A stretch of DNA of 64,000 nucleotides from Clostridia bacterium UC5.1-1D2. GTDB lineage: Bacteria > Bacillota > Clostridia > Lachnospirales > Lachnospiraceae. A program made the translations under genes and the position numbers. Under the pieces are notes generated by a model. The model had not been told where the DNA came from, did no database searches, and worked only from the letters and a program-made list of their open reading frames with translations. Shown here one piece after another: positions 1-9,849 of this stretch. Each line of letters starts with the position of its first letter. The stretch's first letter is position 1. The stretch spans positions 62,001 through 126,000 of the forward strand of contig BBZN01000010.1 in the NCBI GenBank assembly GCA_001304855.1. Direction: 5' to 3'.

Positions 1-785
1 CTTCGATGAGAACATCCGCTGTGTATGATAAGGCTGCAGATGAATGGGTTATCAACGGCGCCAAGTGCTTCTGTTCCGGCGCGCCCAATGCTGAATATTT
101 TGTGGTTATGGCATGGACGGACAAGACCCAGCGCCCTGGTAAAGGTATTACCGCTTTCTTTGTAGAGAAGGAGCGCGGCGTACAGATTGGTAAGAAAGAA
201 AACAAGTTAGGTATCCATCTGTCCGAGACGGCTGATGTGATTTTTGACGAGGTCCGCGTCCCTGCCGACCATGTAATTGGAGAGACGAATCGTGGATTTG
301 GTTTTGCATTGACCACACTGAAAGCAACCTCTGCTATTTGTAACTGCTGTCCGGTTTTGGGGTCTGCGCAGGCTGCTCTTGATTTTGCCGTCGAATATGC
401 CAAGACTCGCCGTCAGTTCGGAAAGCGCATCATTGATCATCAGGCTGTCGGTTTTATGATTGCTGATATGTCCATGAAGACTGCAGCAGCTCGTGCAATG
501 CTTTATGAATTTATTAAGGCATGCGATTGTAATGTTGATGACCAGAATCTGGCTTTGATGATTAAGTGTTATGTGACTGATACAGCAAACGAGGTGTGCA
601 ATATGGCGATTCAGGTGCTGGGGGGGTATGGTTACATGAAGGATTATCCTGTGGAACGGTATATGCGTAACGCCCGTATTTTTCAGATATTCGGCGGTAC
701 CAATGAGATTAAGCGCAAGAATCTGGCAAAGGCCATCGCAGGCAAGGATCCTGAGGCAAATAAGAAGCAATACGGAGGTAACTAA
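1..785 (+). CDS. Acyl-CoA dehydrogenase, C-terminal part (5' end outside window)
   Basis: Flavin-dependent acyl-CoA dehydrogenase/enoyl-CoA reductase that exchanges electrons with the EtfAB encoded just downstream. The reading frame is open from base 3, so the Met at position 6 is internal and the N-terminal domain is cut off. Visible family features are the middle beta-domain and the C-terminal helical domain with EYAKTRRQFGK, IQVLGGYGYMKDYPVERYMRN and FGGTNEIKR. In medium-chain and butyryl-CoA dehydrogenases the catalytic Glu lies in YEGT; here that position is Gly, and no Glu is evident at the alternative helix-G site (KATSAICNCC). Substrate unknown. The gap of 3 bases to etfB indicates one operon. 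Confidence 0.9.
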   Translation, partial: SMRTSAVYDKAADEWVINGAKCFCSGAPNAEYFVVMAWTDKTQRPGKGITAFFVEKERGVQIGKKENKLGIHLSETADVIFDEVRVPADHVIGETNRGFGFALTTLKATSAICNCCPVLGSAQAALDFAVEYAKTRRQFGKRIIDHQAVGFMIADMSMKTAAARAMLYEFIKACDCNVDDQNLALMIKCYVTDTANEVCNMAIQVLGGYGYMKDYPVERYMRNARIFQIFGGTNEIKRKNLAKAIAGKDPEANKKQYGGN

Positions 786-788
786 AAT

Positions 789-1595
789 ATGAACATTCTC
801 CTTTGCGCCAAGCAGGTGCCGGACACCACGCAAGTGAAAATTAATCCGGTTACCAATACACTGATTCGCGATGGCGTTCCTGCCATCCTCAACCCTTTTG
901 ATACCTACGCGTTAGAGGCCGCTGCGCGCATCAAGGATAAGTACCCTGATACTAAAATCGTGGTGTTGTCTATGGGCCCCGAAAACGCCAAGAACGCCCT
1001 GAAGGAGTGCCTGGCTGTTGCGGCCGATAAGGCGTATCTGGTCACGGGCCGGCCCTTTGGCGGGTCTGACACCCTGGCTACCAGTTACATCCTTGCCAAT
1101 GCTGTAAAAAAGGTGGAGGAGCTGGAAGGTACCAAGTTTGATGCTATCTTCTGCGGCAAGCAGGCCATCGATGGCGATACCGCTCAGGTCGGCCCCGAAC
1201 TTGCCGAGCATCTGGGCTATCCGCAGGTTACCTGCGCCCTGGAGTGCGAGCTGAAGGACAACCGTCTGGAAGTTTTGAAAGAGGGTCAGGATAACAACAT
1301 GATTATAGGGGTCAGGCTGCCCTGCGTGCTGACCTTTACCAAGCCCGGCTTTAATCCCCGTTATCCCAACATCCGCCGCAGGATGGCTGCCAACCGTGCG
1401 GAGATTCCTATTATCACTTCTGAGGATTTAACGGAAATAGACAGCGCCTGCATTGGCCTGAAGGGCTCTCCCACCCGCGTTAAGAAGTCTTTTGTGTCAC
1501 AGAAGAAGGGTGCAGGTATGATTGTCAGAGAAGAAACAGCGGAGAAAACGTCCGCCAAGTTGATTGCATTGCTTAGCGATGCGCATATTATTTAA
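789..1595 (+). CDS. etfB: Electron transfer flavoprotein beta subunit
   Basis: Beta subunit (268 aa) of the FAD-containing EtfAB heterodimer that passes electrons between the acyl-CoA dehydrogenase and NADH or ferredoxin. The start ATG follows a strong GGAGG ribosome site in the 3-base gap after the dehydrogenase. The N-terminus MNILLCAKQVPD, the NPFDTYALEAA segment, GGSDTLATSYILA and the CGKQAIDGDTAQVGPELAEHLG motif are typical of EtfB. The NPFD and GSDTxATS segments resemble bifurcating clostridial EtfBs, but I cannot prove bifurcation from sequence alone. The gene is intact. Confidence 0.95.
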   Translation: MNILLCAKQVPDTTQVKINPVTNTLIRDGVPAILNPFDTYALEAAARIKDKYPDTKIVVLSMGPENAKNALKECLAVAADKAYLVTGRPFGGSDTLATSYILANAVKKVEELEGTKFDAIFCGKQAIDGDTAQVGPELAEHLGYPQVTCALECELKDNRLEVLKEGQDNNMIIGVRLPCVLTFTKPGFNPRYPNIRRRMAANRAEIPIITSEDLTEIDSACIGLKGSPTRVKKSFVSQKKGAGMIVREETAEKTSAKLIALLSDAHII

Positions 1596-1608
1596 GGAGG
1601 AATGGGTA

Positions 1609-2598
1609 ATGGCAGCAAAAACCAAGGATCTGTGGGTATTTATTGAAACCAGGGAAGATGGCTCTGCCTGTAATGTGGGCCTGGAACTGCTGGCTCCCGG
1701 CCGCCGGCTGGCGGACAAGCAGGGGGGCGCACTGGCAGCTGTTGTCATCGGCAACAAGGCGGACGAGGCCATCCGGGCTGCTGTGGAGCATGATGCAGAT
1801 AAGGTCATTGTGGTGGAAGGTGAAGAATACGGCTTCTATACTACCGATGCCTATACTAACGCCATGTATCACCTGGTAGAGAAGTTCGGCCCTGCTACAT
1901 TGATGATTGGCGCTACCCCCAATGGCCGTGACTTCGCTCCCCGTCTGAGCTGCCGTTTAAAGACCGGCTTGGTTGCCGACTGCACCAGTCTTGACATCGA
2001 TGAAGAGAGCGGTAATGTGGCATGGACCCGCCCTGCGTTCAGCGGAAACCTGATGGCCACCATTTTGTGCGCTGATACCCGTCCGCAGATTGGCACCGTT
2101 CGTCCCGGAGTGTTCAAAAAGAGTAACCCTGTGGCGCCTCATGCCGAGATCATTAAGGAAGAATATCATGTTGTGAAGTCTGATATCCATACCGAACTGC
2201 TGAAGGTTATCGAGAACGCTGCCGGCGAGATTGTGGATTTGGAAGGCGCTGAAATTATAGTATCCGGCGGCCGCGGTGTCGGCGGTTTTGAAGGCTTTAA
2301 GACTCACATCGAGCCGTTAGCCGAGGCGCTGGACGCTGCCGTGGGAGCTTCCCGCGCTGCTGTGGACTCCGGATGGATTAGCCATGCTCATCAGGTAGGG
2401 CAGACTGGCCGGACCGTAGCCCCCAAGCTGTATATTGCCTGCGGCATCTCCGGCGCTGTTCAGCATCAGGCCGGTATGAGCGGATCCGACTGCATTGTGG
2501 CCATCAACAAAGATCCTGAGGCTCCTATCTTTGACATTGCCAACTTCGGCATCGTGGGCAACCTGTTTGAAATACTGCCGCTGATAACTGCGAGGTAA
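1609..2598 (+). CDS. etfA: Electron transfer flavoprotein alpha subunit
   Basis: Alpha subunit (329 aa) of EtfAB. The start was set at ATG 1609 because AAGGAGG lies 7 bases upstream; an in-frame ATG at 1564 is inside etfB and has no ribosome site. The C-terminal FAD-binding domain is clear: SGGRGVGGFEGF, GASRAAVDSGWISHAHQVGQTGRTVAPKLY, ACGISGAVQHQAGMSGS, and INKDPEAPIFDIANFGIVG. There is no N-terminal ferredoxin domain of the kind seen in some clostridial EtfAs. It is the last gene of the acd-etfB-etfA unit; no convincing terminator is visible in the 43 bases before the convergent kinase gene. Confidence 0.95.
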   Translation: MAAKTKDLWVFIETREDGSACNVGLELLAPGRRLADKQGGALAAVVIGNKADEAIRAAVEHDADKVIVVEGEEYGFYTTDAYTNAMYHLVEKFGPATLMIGATPNGRDFAPRLSCRLKTGLVADCTSLDIDEESGNVAWTRPAFSGNLMATILCADTRPQIGTVRPGVFKKSNPVAPHAEIIKEEYHVVKSDIHTELLKVIENAAGEIVDLEGAEIIVSGGRGVGGFEGFKTHIEPLAEALDAAVGASRAAVDSGWISHAHQVGQTGRTVAPKLYIACGISGAVQHQAGMSGSDCIVAINKDPEAPIFDIANFGIVGNLFEILPLITAR

Positions 2599-2641
2599 AG
2601 AAGCTGAAGAGGTATCCGTCATACGCAGGGGAGGGAGGGAT

Positions 2642-4054
2642 TTATATCCGCTGAGAAAAGAAACCATTGAACGAATCTTCGTACATTTTATATAATAAAC
2701 CGCCCTGCCCGGAAGGTACAGTCCCCGCGCTTAAGTCCTCCTGTTCCGCAGTGAGCCCGTCCACTAAAAGGCGCAGGGTGAACATCCCCTTCTGCGCCTT
2801 ATAATCCAGGGTGGAGTGGTATTTTTCGCAAAGGCCGCAATGGACCGGCTCCCTGTACCGTGGCCCTCTCTTGGGGAAAATGGGAGGCCGTCCTTATCAA
2901 AAGCCACTTCCCCGGCATAGGGATTTCTGACCTCAAAAATCAGCTTGTCCCCAAAAGAACCGGAATTTCAGCCATATTTCCCGCCTGGCCGGCTCCACGT
3001 CCCGGCAGGCGTTCATTGCATTTTCCAGGGCGTTGCTCAGTACTACGCCCAAATCCAGCGGGGACAGGGGAACATCCTTTGGGAAATCCACGTCAAAATG
3101 GAGGACGGCCTGCTCCTGTTCCGCCTGTTCTGCAAATAGGGAGAGTACGGAATTGACTGCCGGGTTGAGACAGAATTTCCGTATCTTTGTTTCTTCAAAG
3201 CTTTCCCCCAGCTGTGACAGGTACTGCGCCGCTTCCCCGGCTTGTCCGTTTCCTAAAAAAGCAGAAAGCACTGCCACATGGTGGCGCATATCATGGCGAA
3301 GGCTGCGCATTTTTTCCTGGGCCGCGTCATAGACCATGCACTGGTTTTGAAGGGCTCCAACCTGTAAACCCATAAGGCGGCAGTTATAGCGTTCCTGGTA
3401 AAGCTGTTCCTGGAAATGAAAGTGCCGGATTAAGGTGACATAGACTGCGGCCAGGAGACAGACCAACAGGGCCAGGGCCGGGATAAATTCTCTTTTAAGG
3501 ACGCTCCCATAGTGCAGGACAATGGCCCCGGGGCTGTGTGAAGTGTGCATGCAGGCGGCAAGAAAGGCGACATAAGCGGACAGAAACAACACAGGGATCA
3601 GGCTGAGAGCCCCAAACCCGCGGGGGCCGCCTTCCATGACCGACAGCATGGGGCTGCGCAGGTAACGCAGCAACAGAAAGCCGCATAACAGGAGGAGCAG
3701 CTCCTCCGCCAGAAAGCCGGGAACCGTGACCGGCAGCAGGGCATGGAGCAGCCCGGCGGAGAGGAAGCACAAGAGAGCAGCGGAGAGCTCCGTAAAAAAG
3801 GAGAAAACAAACCGCATATCCCTGTAGGCGGACAGATAAAAAAATACCAGGAAGGCCGACGCCATGATGGGGAGCAGGTAGGCGGGGCCCTCCGTAACGG
3901 AAAGCCGTTCCATAAGGAAACTGTAAGCGGCCAGAGCCAACGTGAGAATTCCCATGACGGCCACGGATTTTCGGACGGAAAAGCGCAGCTTAATCAGGGA
4001 GCAGACGATCAGGCACAGGACAGGGACAAGGGCAAGGGTGCGGAGCATGGCCAT
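2642..4054 (-). CDS. Sensor histidine kinase, GHKL (AgrC/VirS-like) family; two frameshifts
   Basis: Membrane sensor kinase (~470 aa) paired with the LytTR regulator immediately upstream on the same strand. The first ~200 residues hold about six hydrophobic segments. The dimerisation/phosphoacceptor region contains MRSLRHDMRHHVAVLSAFL, with His in the RHDMRHH box, and the N-box is NALENAMNAC, as in HATPase_c_5 kinases. The ATPase tail is interrupted by two single-base shifts, near 2955 (TTTTGGGG) and near 2878 (TTTTCCCC). Correcting them restores a continuous tail ending at 2642, containing FEVRNPYAG and a GLxxK segment. Ligand unknown; AgrC-like kinases often sense peptides, but no peptide gene is visible here. 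Confidence 0.85.
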
Positions 4055-4056
4055 AT

Positions 4057-4785
4057 TTAAAATCCCCCTTTCTTCAGCAGAAAATCCATGTACCGGTCTT
4101 TTGTTTCCCGGTAGGTGCGCCGGGCAACCGGTATGCAGGCCCCGTCCTCCATGGTGATGACATCGGAGGAAAAGAGCCGTATACAGTCCATATTGATGAG
4201 GTAGGCCCTGCCCTGGGAGATAAAGTGAGGGCAGGCCAGCACCTGCGGGCCAATCTCGTTGATAGTGAGCGATGCGATGGAGGAGCGCACTACGGTTCCA
4301 TCCCGCATGTGAAAATACAGCGCCTTTTGGTAATGTTCAATATAGGCAATCTGCAGCAGGCGGATCTGTACGGTTCCGCCGGGCGTAGGGACGGCCATCC
4401 GCGGCGGCTCCTCCCTGGCCAGCAGGCGCAGGGCCTTCTCCATCGCCTCTTTAAAGTCCCTTTCGCAGAGGGGCTTTAACAGATACTGGAGCGCCCCCAC
4501 CCGGTAGGCGTTCAGCGCGTATTCATCGGAGCCGGTCAGATAAATAATGACGCAATCCCGGTCGCTCTGCCGGATTTCCTCCGCCAGTTCAATGCCGCTC
4601 CTGCCGGGCATAAGAATGTCCAGCAGGTAAAGGCCGTAACGTTTTTTGGAAGCCAGCAGACGCTCGGCGTCGGGGTAGACATCAATACAGGCTGTGCCGC
4701 CCCGCGCCTCAAAAAAGGAATGGGCCAGCTTTAAAACCTGTTGGGAACAGCCGGGGTCGTCGTCGCATACGGCGAGTGTTGGCAT
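4057..4785 (-). CDS. LytTR-family response regulator
   Basis: Two-domain regulator (242 aa). The receiver domain (about residues 1-120) has the acidic cluster CDDD, the phosphoacceptor Asp in LLDILMPG, the Thr in YLTGSDEYAL and the Lys in LLKPL. The C-terminal LytTR DNA-binding domain (about 135-235) has RLLQIAYIEHYQKALYFH and FISQGRAYLINMDCI. It lies 2 bases upstream of the kinase gene, so the pair is one operon. The divergent surface-protein gene is the obvious target candidate. Intact. Confidence 0.92.
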   Translation of the reverse strand: MPTLAVCDDDPGCSQQVLKLAHSFFEARGGTACIDVYPDAERLLASKKRYGLYLLDILMPGRSGIELAEEIRQSDRDCVIIYLTGSDEYALNAYRVGALQYLLKPLCERDFKEAMEKALRLLAREEPPRMAVPTPGGTVQIRLLQIAYIEHYQKALYFHMRDGTVVRSSIASLTINEIGPQVLACPHFISQGRAYLINMDCIRLFSSDVITMEDGACIPVARRTYRETKDRYMDFLLKKGGF

Positions 4786-5142
4786 AGTTGTTTCTCCTTT
4801 CGTCAGGCGTCAGGCAAAGGTTTTTAACATTCAGGAAGTCAAAAGGACCGTTTAGGCAGTCCCGCTTTGTTTTGCTGACGGATATGGTAGAATAAGGAAG
4901 ATCGGAACTTCAACGTTCTGATTTTTTTTGTTTACGATTTCAAGTTTAATAATTTTCACAGGGAAAGTCAAACAGATTTACATAGAAAAAAGACCGCCGG
5001 ACGGAGGTATTTGGGCAAAAATACAGTCTGATATAAAGTGTGCCTTTGATGAAACGCGGCATAAACCGATGATTGTTCGGGCCGGAAAACGGCGGTTCCG
5101 GGTTCAAAGCATATGGAGAAAACAATCAGGAGGGAGAACAAC
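4786..5142. other. Divergent intergenic region between LytTR operon and surface protein gene
   Basis: This 357-base spacer separates the divergent regulator and surface-protein genes. It contains a possible LytTR-type direct repeat (4912-4941) and AT-rich sequence from 4920 to 4990. I found no clear sigma-A promoter on either strand and no convincing ORF. Confidence 0.5.
4912..4941 (+). promoter_or_regulatory. Possible LytTR operator (two 9-bp half-sites, 21-bp period)
   Basis: AACGTTCTG (4912-4920) and TACGATTTC (4933-4941) are imperfect direct repeats whose starts are 21 bases apart. LytTR regulators such as AgrA, VirR and ComE bind 9-bp direct repeats with 12-bp spacers. The first half-site fits the usual consensus well and the second poorly. 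Location about 200 bases upstream of the surface-protein start is plausible for an activator. Confidence 0.35.
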
Positions 5143-8100
5143 ATGAGAAATAAAAGGATGAAACAGATATGGGCCTGCCTGCTGACGGCATTGCTGCTGT
5201 TTTCTCAGGCAGGGACAGGCGCTTACGCAAAGGGGACACAGGGAGAGAAGGATACAGGGGGCCTGTGCGGACACCATTTGGCACATACCCAGGACTGTGG
5301 CTACACAGAGGGCAGTCCCTGCGGGCATGAGCATGACGAAAACTGCTATTCCCTGGTAACAAAGTGTGTCTATGAGGAGGAAGGCGGAGATGCCACCCCA
5401 TCAGACGCGGAGGAACAGAAACACGAATGCAGTGAAGAAAGGGACTGCATAAAAAGGGTATTGGACTGCCGTCACACCCATGATGAAACCTGCGGGTACG
5501 AAAAAGCGCACCTCTGTAGGTATGTATGTGACATCTGCGGCGGGAAAGCCGGCAGCGTTCCCGATGAGAACCGGGGACTGGAGGGGGAAACCCCGGATGC
5601 AGACTGTATCTGTGAAACCAGGTGCATCAGATACCTGGTCAACGGGGACTGCCCGGTATGCGCAGAGAATGAGAAGGACTGCCGCGGGGCAAAGGAGCCG
5701 GTGATTGAAGGCGGAACCGTGATGGCGTTTTCCCGCCTGGGCAGGGCTGTGGAGAAGCAGGAGGTGAAGGCTGGAACTGCCCTTGAGAAATTAAAGCTGC
5801 CGCATAGCCTGGAAGCGTCGGTCTATTCTGAGGATGAGGCAGACGATGGGGATACCGTCACGGCGGTTTATATAGAAGTCCTGTCCTGGAACAGCGAACC
5901 GGCCTATGAGGGCGAACCGGGAACCTATGTGTTTACGCCGGAGCCGGCGGAGGATTACCCGCTTCAGAACGGCGTTGCCCTTCCCAATATCACAGTGACG
6001 GTAGTGAAAAGGGAGGACGTCTGCATCTGTACCGCACTTTGCGGGGAGGAGTTTGCCAATGGGGACTGCCCGGTTTGTAAGGAGGCATACGGCAGATGCG
6101 CCTTTTCAGAGAGGGGGGAGACGGAGGCGGCAAAGGAGGTCTGCGCCCTGATTGACGCGCTCCCCACGGTGGAACGTATTTATGATGATGTGGTAGGCGA
6201 CAGCGATCCGGCCTATGAGAAGTGGCTTGCAGATATGAAAGGCACTTTGAAACAGATTGGGGAGGCCGGAGCCTGCTTCGACCGCCTGGGCGTACAGGAA
6301 AAGGAATTCGTTGGACAGGAGCGGGCCGGGAAACTGGAGAATTTAAGAGATTTTGCGGATAGGCTGGGGCAGAGGGCAATTCTGGCGGTTGGCCAATCTT
6401 TTACAGAGGGCAATCTGGAGTACGAGGTGACAAGCGCCGAGCCTGCCGAAGTGGATGTGATCGGATATTATGGCCGCATAGGCACTCTCGATTCCCTGGA
6501 AATTCCGGGGGAGGCCACAGGTACAAGCGCCGTCTATAACGTGACCGGCATCGGGGATTCTGTGTTTTCCAACTGCTACAGCCTGACGGAATTGACGCTG
6601 CCGGACGGCATGAAACGCATCGGGAATTCCGCCTTTTCCAACTGCTACAGCCTTACAGAATTGACGCTGCCTGATACTTTGGAACGCATCGGGGAATCTG
6701 CCTTTTTGAACTGCAGCAGCCTTACAGAATTGACGCTGCCCGACAGCGTGGTTCACATAGGAGACTCCGCCTTTTCTAACTGCCAGAGCCTGGGCGATTT
6801 GACGCTTTCGGACAGCGTGGAGAAGGTGGGGGATTCTGTGTTTTCTAACTGCATCAGTCTGACGGAGTTGACGCTGCCCAACAGCGTGAAACGTATCGGC
6901 GATTCCGCTTTTTCCAACTGCGGCAGCCTTACGAAATTGACGCTGCCTGTTAACTTGGAACGCATCGGGGAATCTGCCTTTTTGAACTGCTACGGCCTGG
7001 GAGAATTAATCCTGCCCCACAGCGTGCAATACATAGGAGACTCTGCTTTTTTTGAATGCCAAAGCCTGGAAGAATTGACGCTTCCCGCTAACTTGGATAG
7101 CATCGGGGAATCTGTGTTTTACAACTGCGCCAGCCTGACCGGATTGAACCTGCCGGACGGGGTGGGAAGCATCGGGAATTCCGCCTTTTATAACTGCCAG
7201 AGCCTGGAGAATTTGACTCTGTCCCTAACCTGAAACACATCGGGGAATCCGCCTTTACCAATTGCGGCAGTCTCATTGAACTGACGCTGCCTGCTAACCT
7301 GGAACGCATCGGGGAATCCGCCTTTTCCGGCTGCACATCTGTAAAACTAAATATAAAATTGAAGCGGGAAGCAACGGTTACCCCGCTTTCAGTGCAGTCT
7401 AATACGTTTGGGGGCGCTGCGTATTCCCGGAGCATCGTATTTCTTGACAACAGCGGAAATCCTTTAAGGGTATTTACCACACCTACCCTGGAAGCGGCGG
7501 CAGAAGCATATAAAAGCGTAAACGACGGGGACTCCTCGGATAACAGCTGGTACGGCTGGGATCTGCCTGTCCCCCATTCCGTAAGTATTACCGTCCATAA
7601 GGACGGCGTGGTATGGGCTGGCCACGGCAGGACATTTTATCTGGTGAGCGGCGGCGTGGAAGTCACAGATCTGAAGGCCGTGTGGGACGGAACCTATGAC
7701 GTTTATGACGTTACGGAGAGGGGATCCGGTTTTGACGGCGCGGACACAGGCGTGGATATAACCGTAAGCGGAGCAGATGTTGACAGCAAAGAACCCGTTG
7801 ATTACTATACAGTGACGTTCTATGACGGCAATATCCCCTACGGCGACAGCACAGAACAAAAGCCCCAGATTATACTGAAGGGACAAAAGGCCAAAAGACC
7901 GGCCGATCCGGCTAAGGCTGACGCTGTATTCGGCGATTGGAAGCCTTTAGCGGGAACAGACGGCTTTGATTTTGAACAGTCCGTCATTTCCTCTGCCACC
8001 AATCTCTATGCAAGATGGAGGGAAGCGGTTCCCAATGCAGGATTTACGGCCGATGGCGCGGACAGCGGCGCCACCAGCCTAAAACCGGCCATACCGGTGG

Positions 8101-9553
8101 AGGGAACCACACAGGTCCGGGCCCAGCCCGGACAGGATAACAGGGCGGCCGTGACGGTTACAACGGAAACAATAGCCGACGCCATAAGAGATGCAGAGAA
8201 ACGGGCTGCAAAGAAAGGCGTGTCCATCAGCGAAATTTCTGTCGTGGTCCAAATCAATACCCCGGATTCCGAAACACAGGCAGTTACCGTTAATCTGCCA
8301 AAGGCGGCCCAGGAAACCATCATCAGTAACAGGATTGGCAGGCTCACCCTAGCTGTGGAACAACCGGATATCAGGGTCAGCCTGAATCTTTCGGGTATCC
8401 AGTCCATCTATGAACAGGCCGGAGCCGATGTGCAGGTGAAGGTCGCACAGGTGGCCAATGCTTCACTTTCCGGCGAGGCGATGAGGGCTGTAGGGGACCG
8501 CCCGGCGTTCCAGGTGACGGTTTCCGCCGGCCACAGCGGAAAACAGATTAACAGCCTGAACCAGGGCAGTATGAGCCTGGAAATTCCCTACACGCAAAAG
8601 GAGGGGGAAGAGGCCGGAAACCTTTACGCCGTTGCCGTGGACGAGAATGGAGGGGTGGACTGGCTTAAGTATTCCAGCTATGATGCAAAAAGGCAGACTC
8701 TGGTGTTTGCATCCGGCCGGTTCTCAATATGGGGCATTGCTTATCAGGAGCAGGGCAGCTTCAGCGATATTTCCGGGCATTGGGCAAAGGACGATATTGA
8801 ATTTGCGGCCTCCCGCGGGTTTCTGAAGGGGACAGGCAGCAGCTTCAGCCCGGACTCCTCCCTGACACGGGGGATGTTAGCGGCGGGTCTTGGGAGCTGG
8901 CGGGAGTGAACCCGGCAGATTACCCTGGAACAGGCCAATTTGCGGATGTTCCGGCAGACGCCTTTTATAGTCCGTTTGTGGAGTGGGCGGTGAAAAGCGG
9001 TATTATGAAGGGAACAGGGGCGGATTCCTTTGCACCGGAGGGGACCGTCACCCGTGAGGAAATGGCGGCAATCCTGGTTCGGTACGCGAAACAATGGGGT
9101 CAGAGGCTGCCTGCTGCCCGGGATCCGGTTGCTTTTGCTGATGGGGGACAGGTGGCGGAGGACCTGAAAACGGAAGTCGGGACTGCCTGGCAGGCCGGAA
9201 TCATGGCGGAACGGTCAGAGGGGAAATTTGAGCCGAGGCCGCCGTCACCCGGGCCGAAGCCGCCGCCGCCCTGCGCCGGTACATAGAGGTGGCCGTCAGC
9301 CCCGAAAGCCCAGGGCTTTGCGCAGAACCATAGCGGCCAATGGCGGTATTACGAGGAGGGGAAACCTGCCGCCGGCTGGAAGCAGGCGGCGGGCCGCTGG
9401 TACTGCTTTGACGGGGACGGATTCATGCAGTCCGGGGGCTGGAGTCAGATTAGCGGCAAGTGGTATTATTTCCATGCAGATGGTTCCATGGCTGTAAATA
9501 CCAATATAGACGGTTATGAATTGGGGCCTGACGGGGAAATAAGGGAACCGTAA
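5143..9553 (+). CDS. Giant surface protein: Cys/His-rich N-terminus, BspA-type LRRs, SLH domains, cell-wall-binding repeats; about four frameshifts
   Basis: Secreted wall-bound protein (~1470 aa), probably an adhesin. Start at ATG 5143 has an AGGAGGG site 8 bases upstream and begins a signal peptide ending near AYAKG. Order of parts: Cys/His-rich repeats (CGHHLAHTQDCGY, CGHEHDENCY, CRHTHDETCGY) and two CxC...NGDCPVC modules; about twelve 23-residue BspA-type LRRs (IGESAFLNC.SLTELTLP, 6547-7345); an InlB-like region with YYTVTFYDG; a region with a predicted beta-rich profile; two to three SLH domains (FSDISGHWAKDDIEFA, FADVPADAFYSPFVEWAVKSGIMKG); and C-terminal WYYF-type wall-binding repeats (GRWYCFDGDGFMQSG, GKWYYFHADGS). 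Single-base shifts lie near 7222, 8892, 9233 and 9312. No LPXTG is seen. Confidence 0.85.
6547..7345 (+). repeat. 69-bp tandem repeats encoding BspA-type leucine-rich repeats
   Basis: About twelve head-to-tail copies of a 69-bp unit encode IGxSAFxNCxSLTELTLPxxLER. Copies differ by scattered substitutions, and two alternating subtypes (DSVxxIGDSAFSNC and NLERIGESAFLNC) recur. That pattern suggests expansion by duplication of a two-repeat unit. Confidence 0.9.
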
Positions 9554-9688
9554 GCCTTCAGCATAAGAACCTGGATAACCGGGCCGGAGCCGGCATAGGC
9601 GCGCTCGGCCGGTTTATCAGGAAGAAGTGGGATGCTTTCCGGGGAGAATAAAACGGATTCCGGGAGGTGGAAAAGCGCAGTTTTTTAG

Positions 9689-9717
9689 TTGACCTGCCTC
9701 CTGGTATGTAATATAAT
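9689..9717 (+). promoter_or_regulatory. Sigma-A promoter of the D-2-hydroxyacid dehydrogenase gene
   Basis: TTGACC (9689-9694) and TATAAT (9712-9717) with a 17-base spacer that also carries TATG upstream of the -10. It lies about 130 bases before the dehydrogenase start. Confidence 0.8.
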
Positions 9718-9849
9718 TTTTCTATGTATTTTCGCAAGCGGTAGATGGATACAGGGTTGAAGGTTTCCTCCGAAAGGATCTGCTAAACCCGTGAAGGCTG
9801 CCGCTTATTCGCTGTAACAAATAAAACAATGTGAAAAGGAGAAGAACAT

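Noticed and set aside
6547-7345. Regular 69-bp repeats that could suggest a CRISPR array
   Set aside because: The units are in frame, contiguous without spacers, and encode leucine-rich repeats.
9567-9620. Possible terminator after the LRR surface protein
   Set aside because: CCTGGATAACCGG and CCGGTTTATCAGG can pair imperfectly but there is no T-run, so I did not call it.
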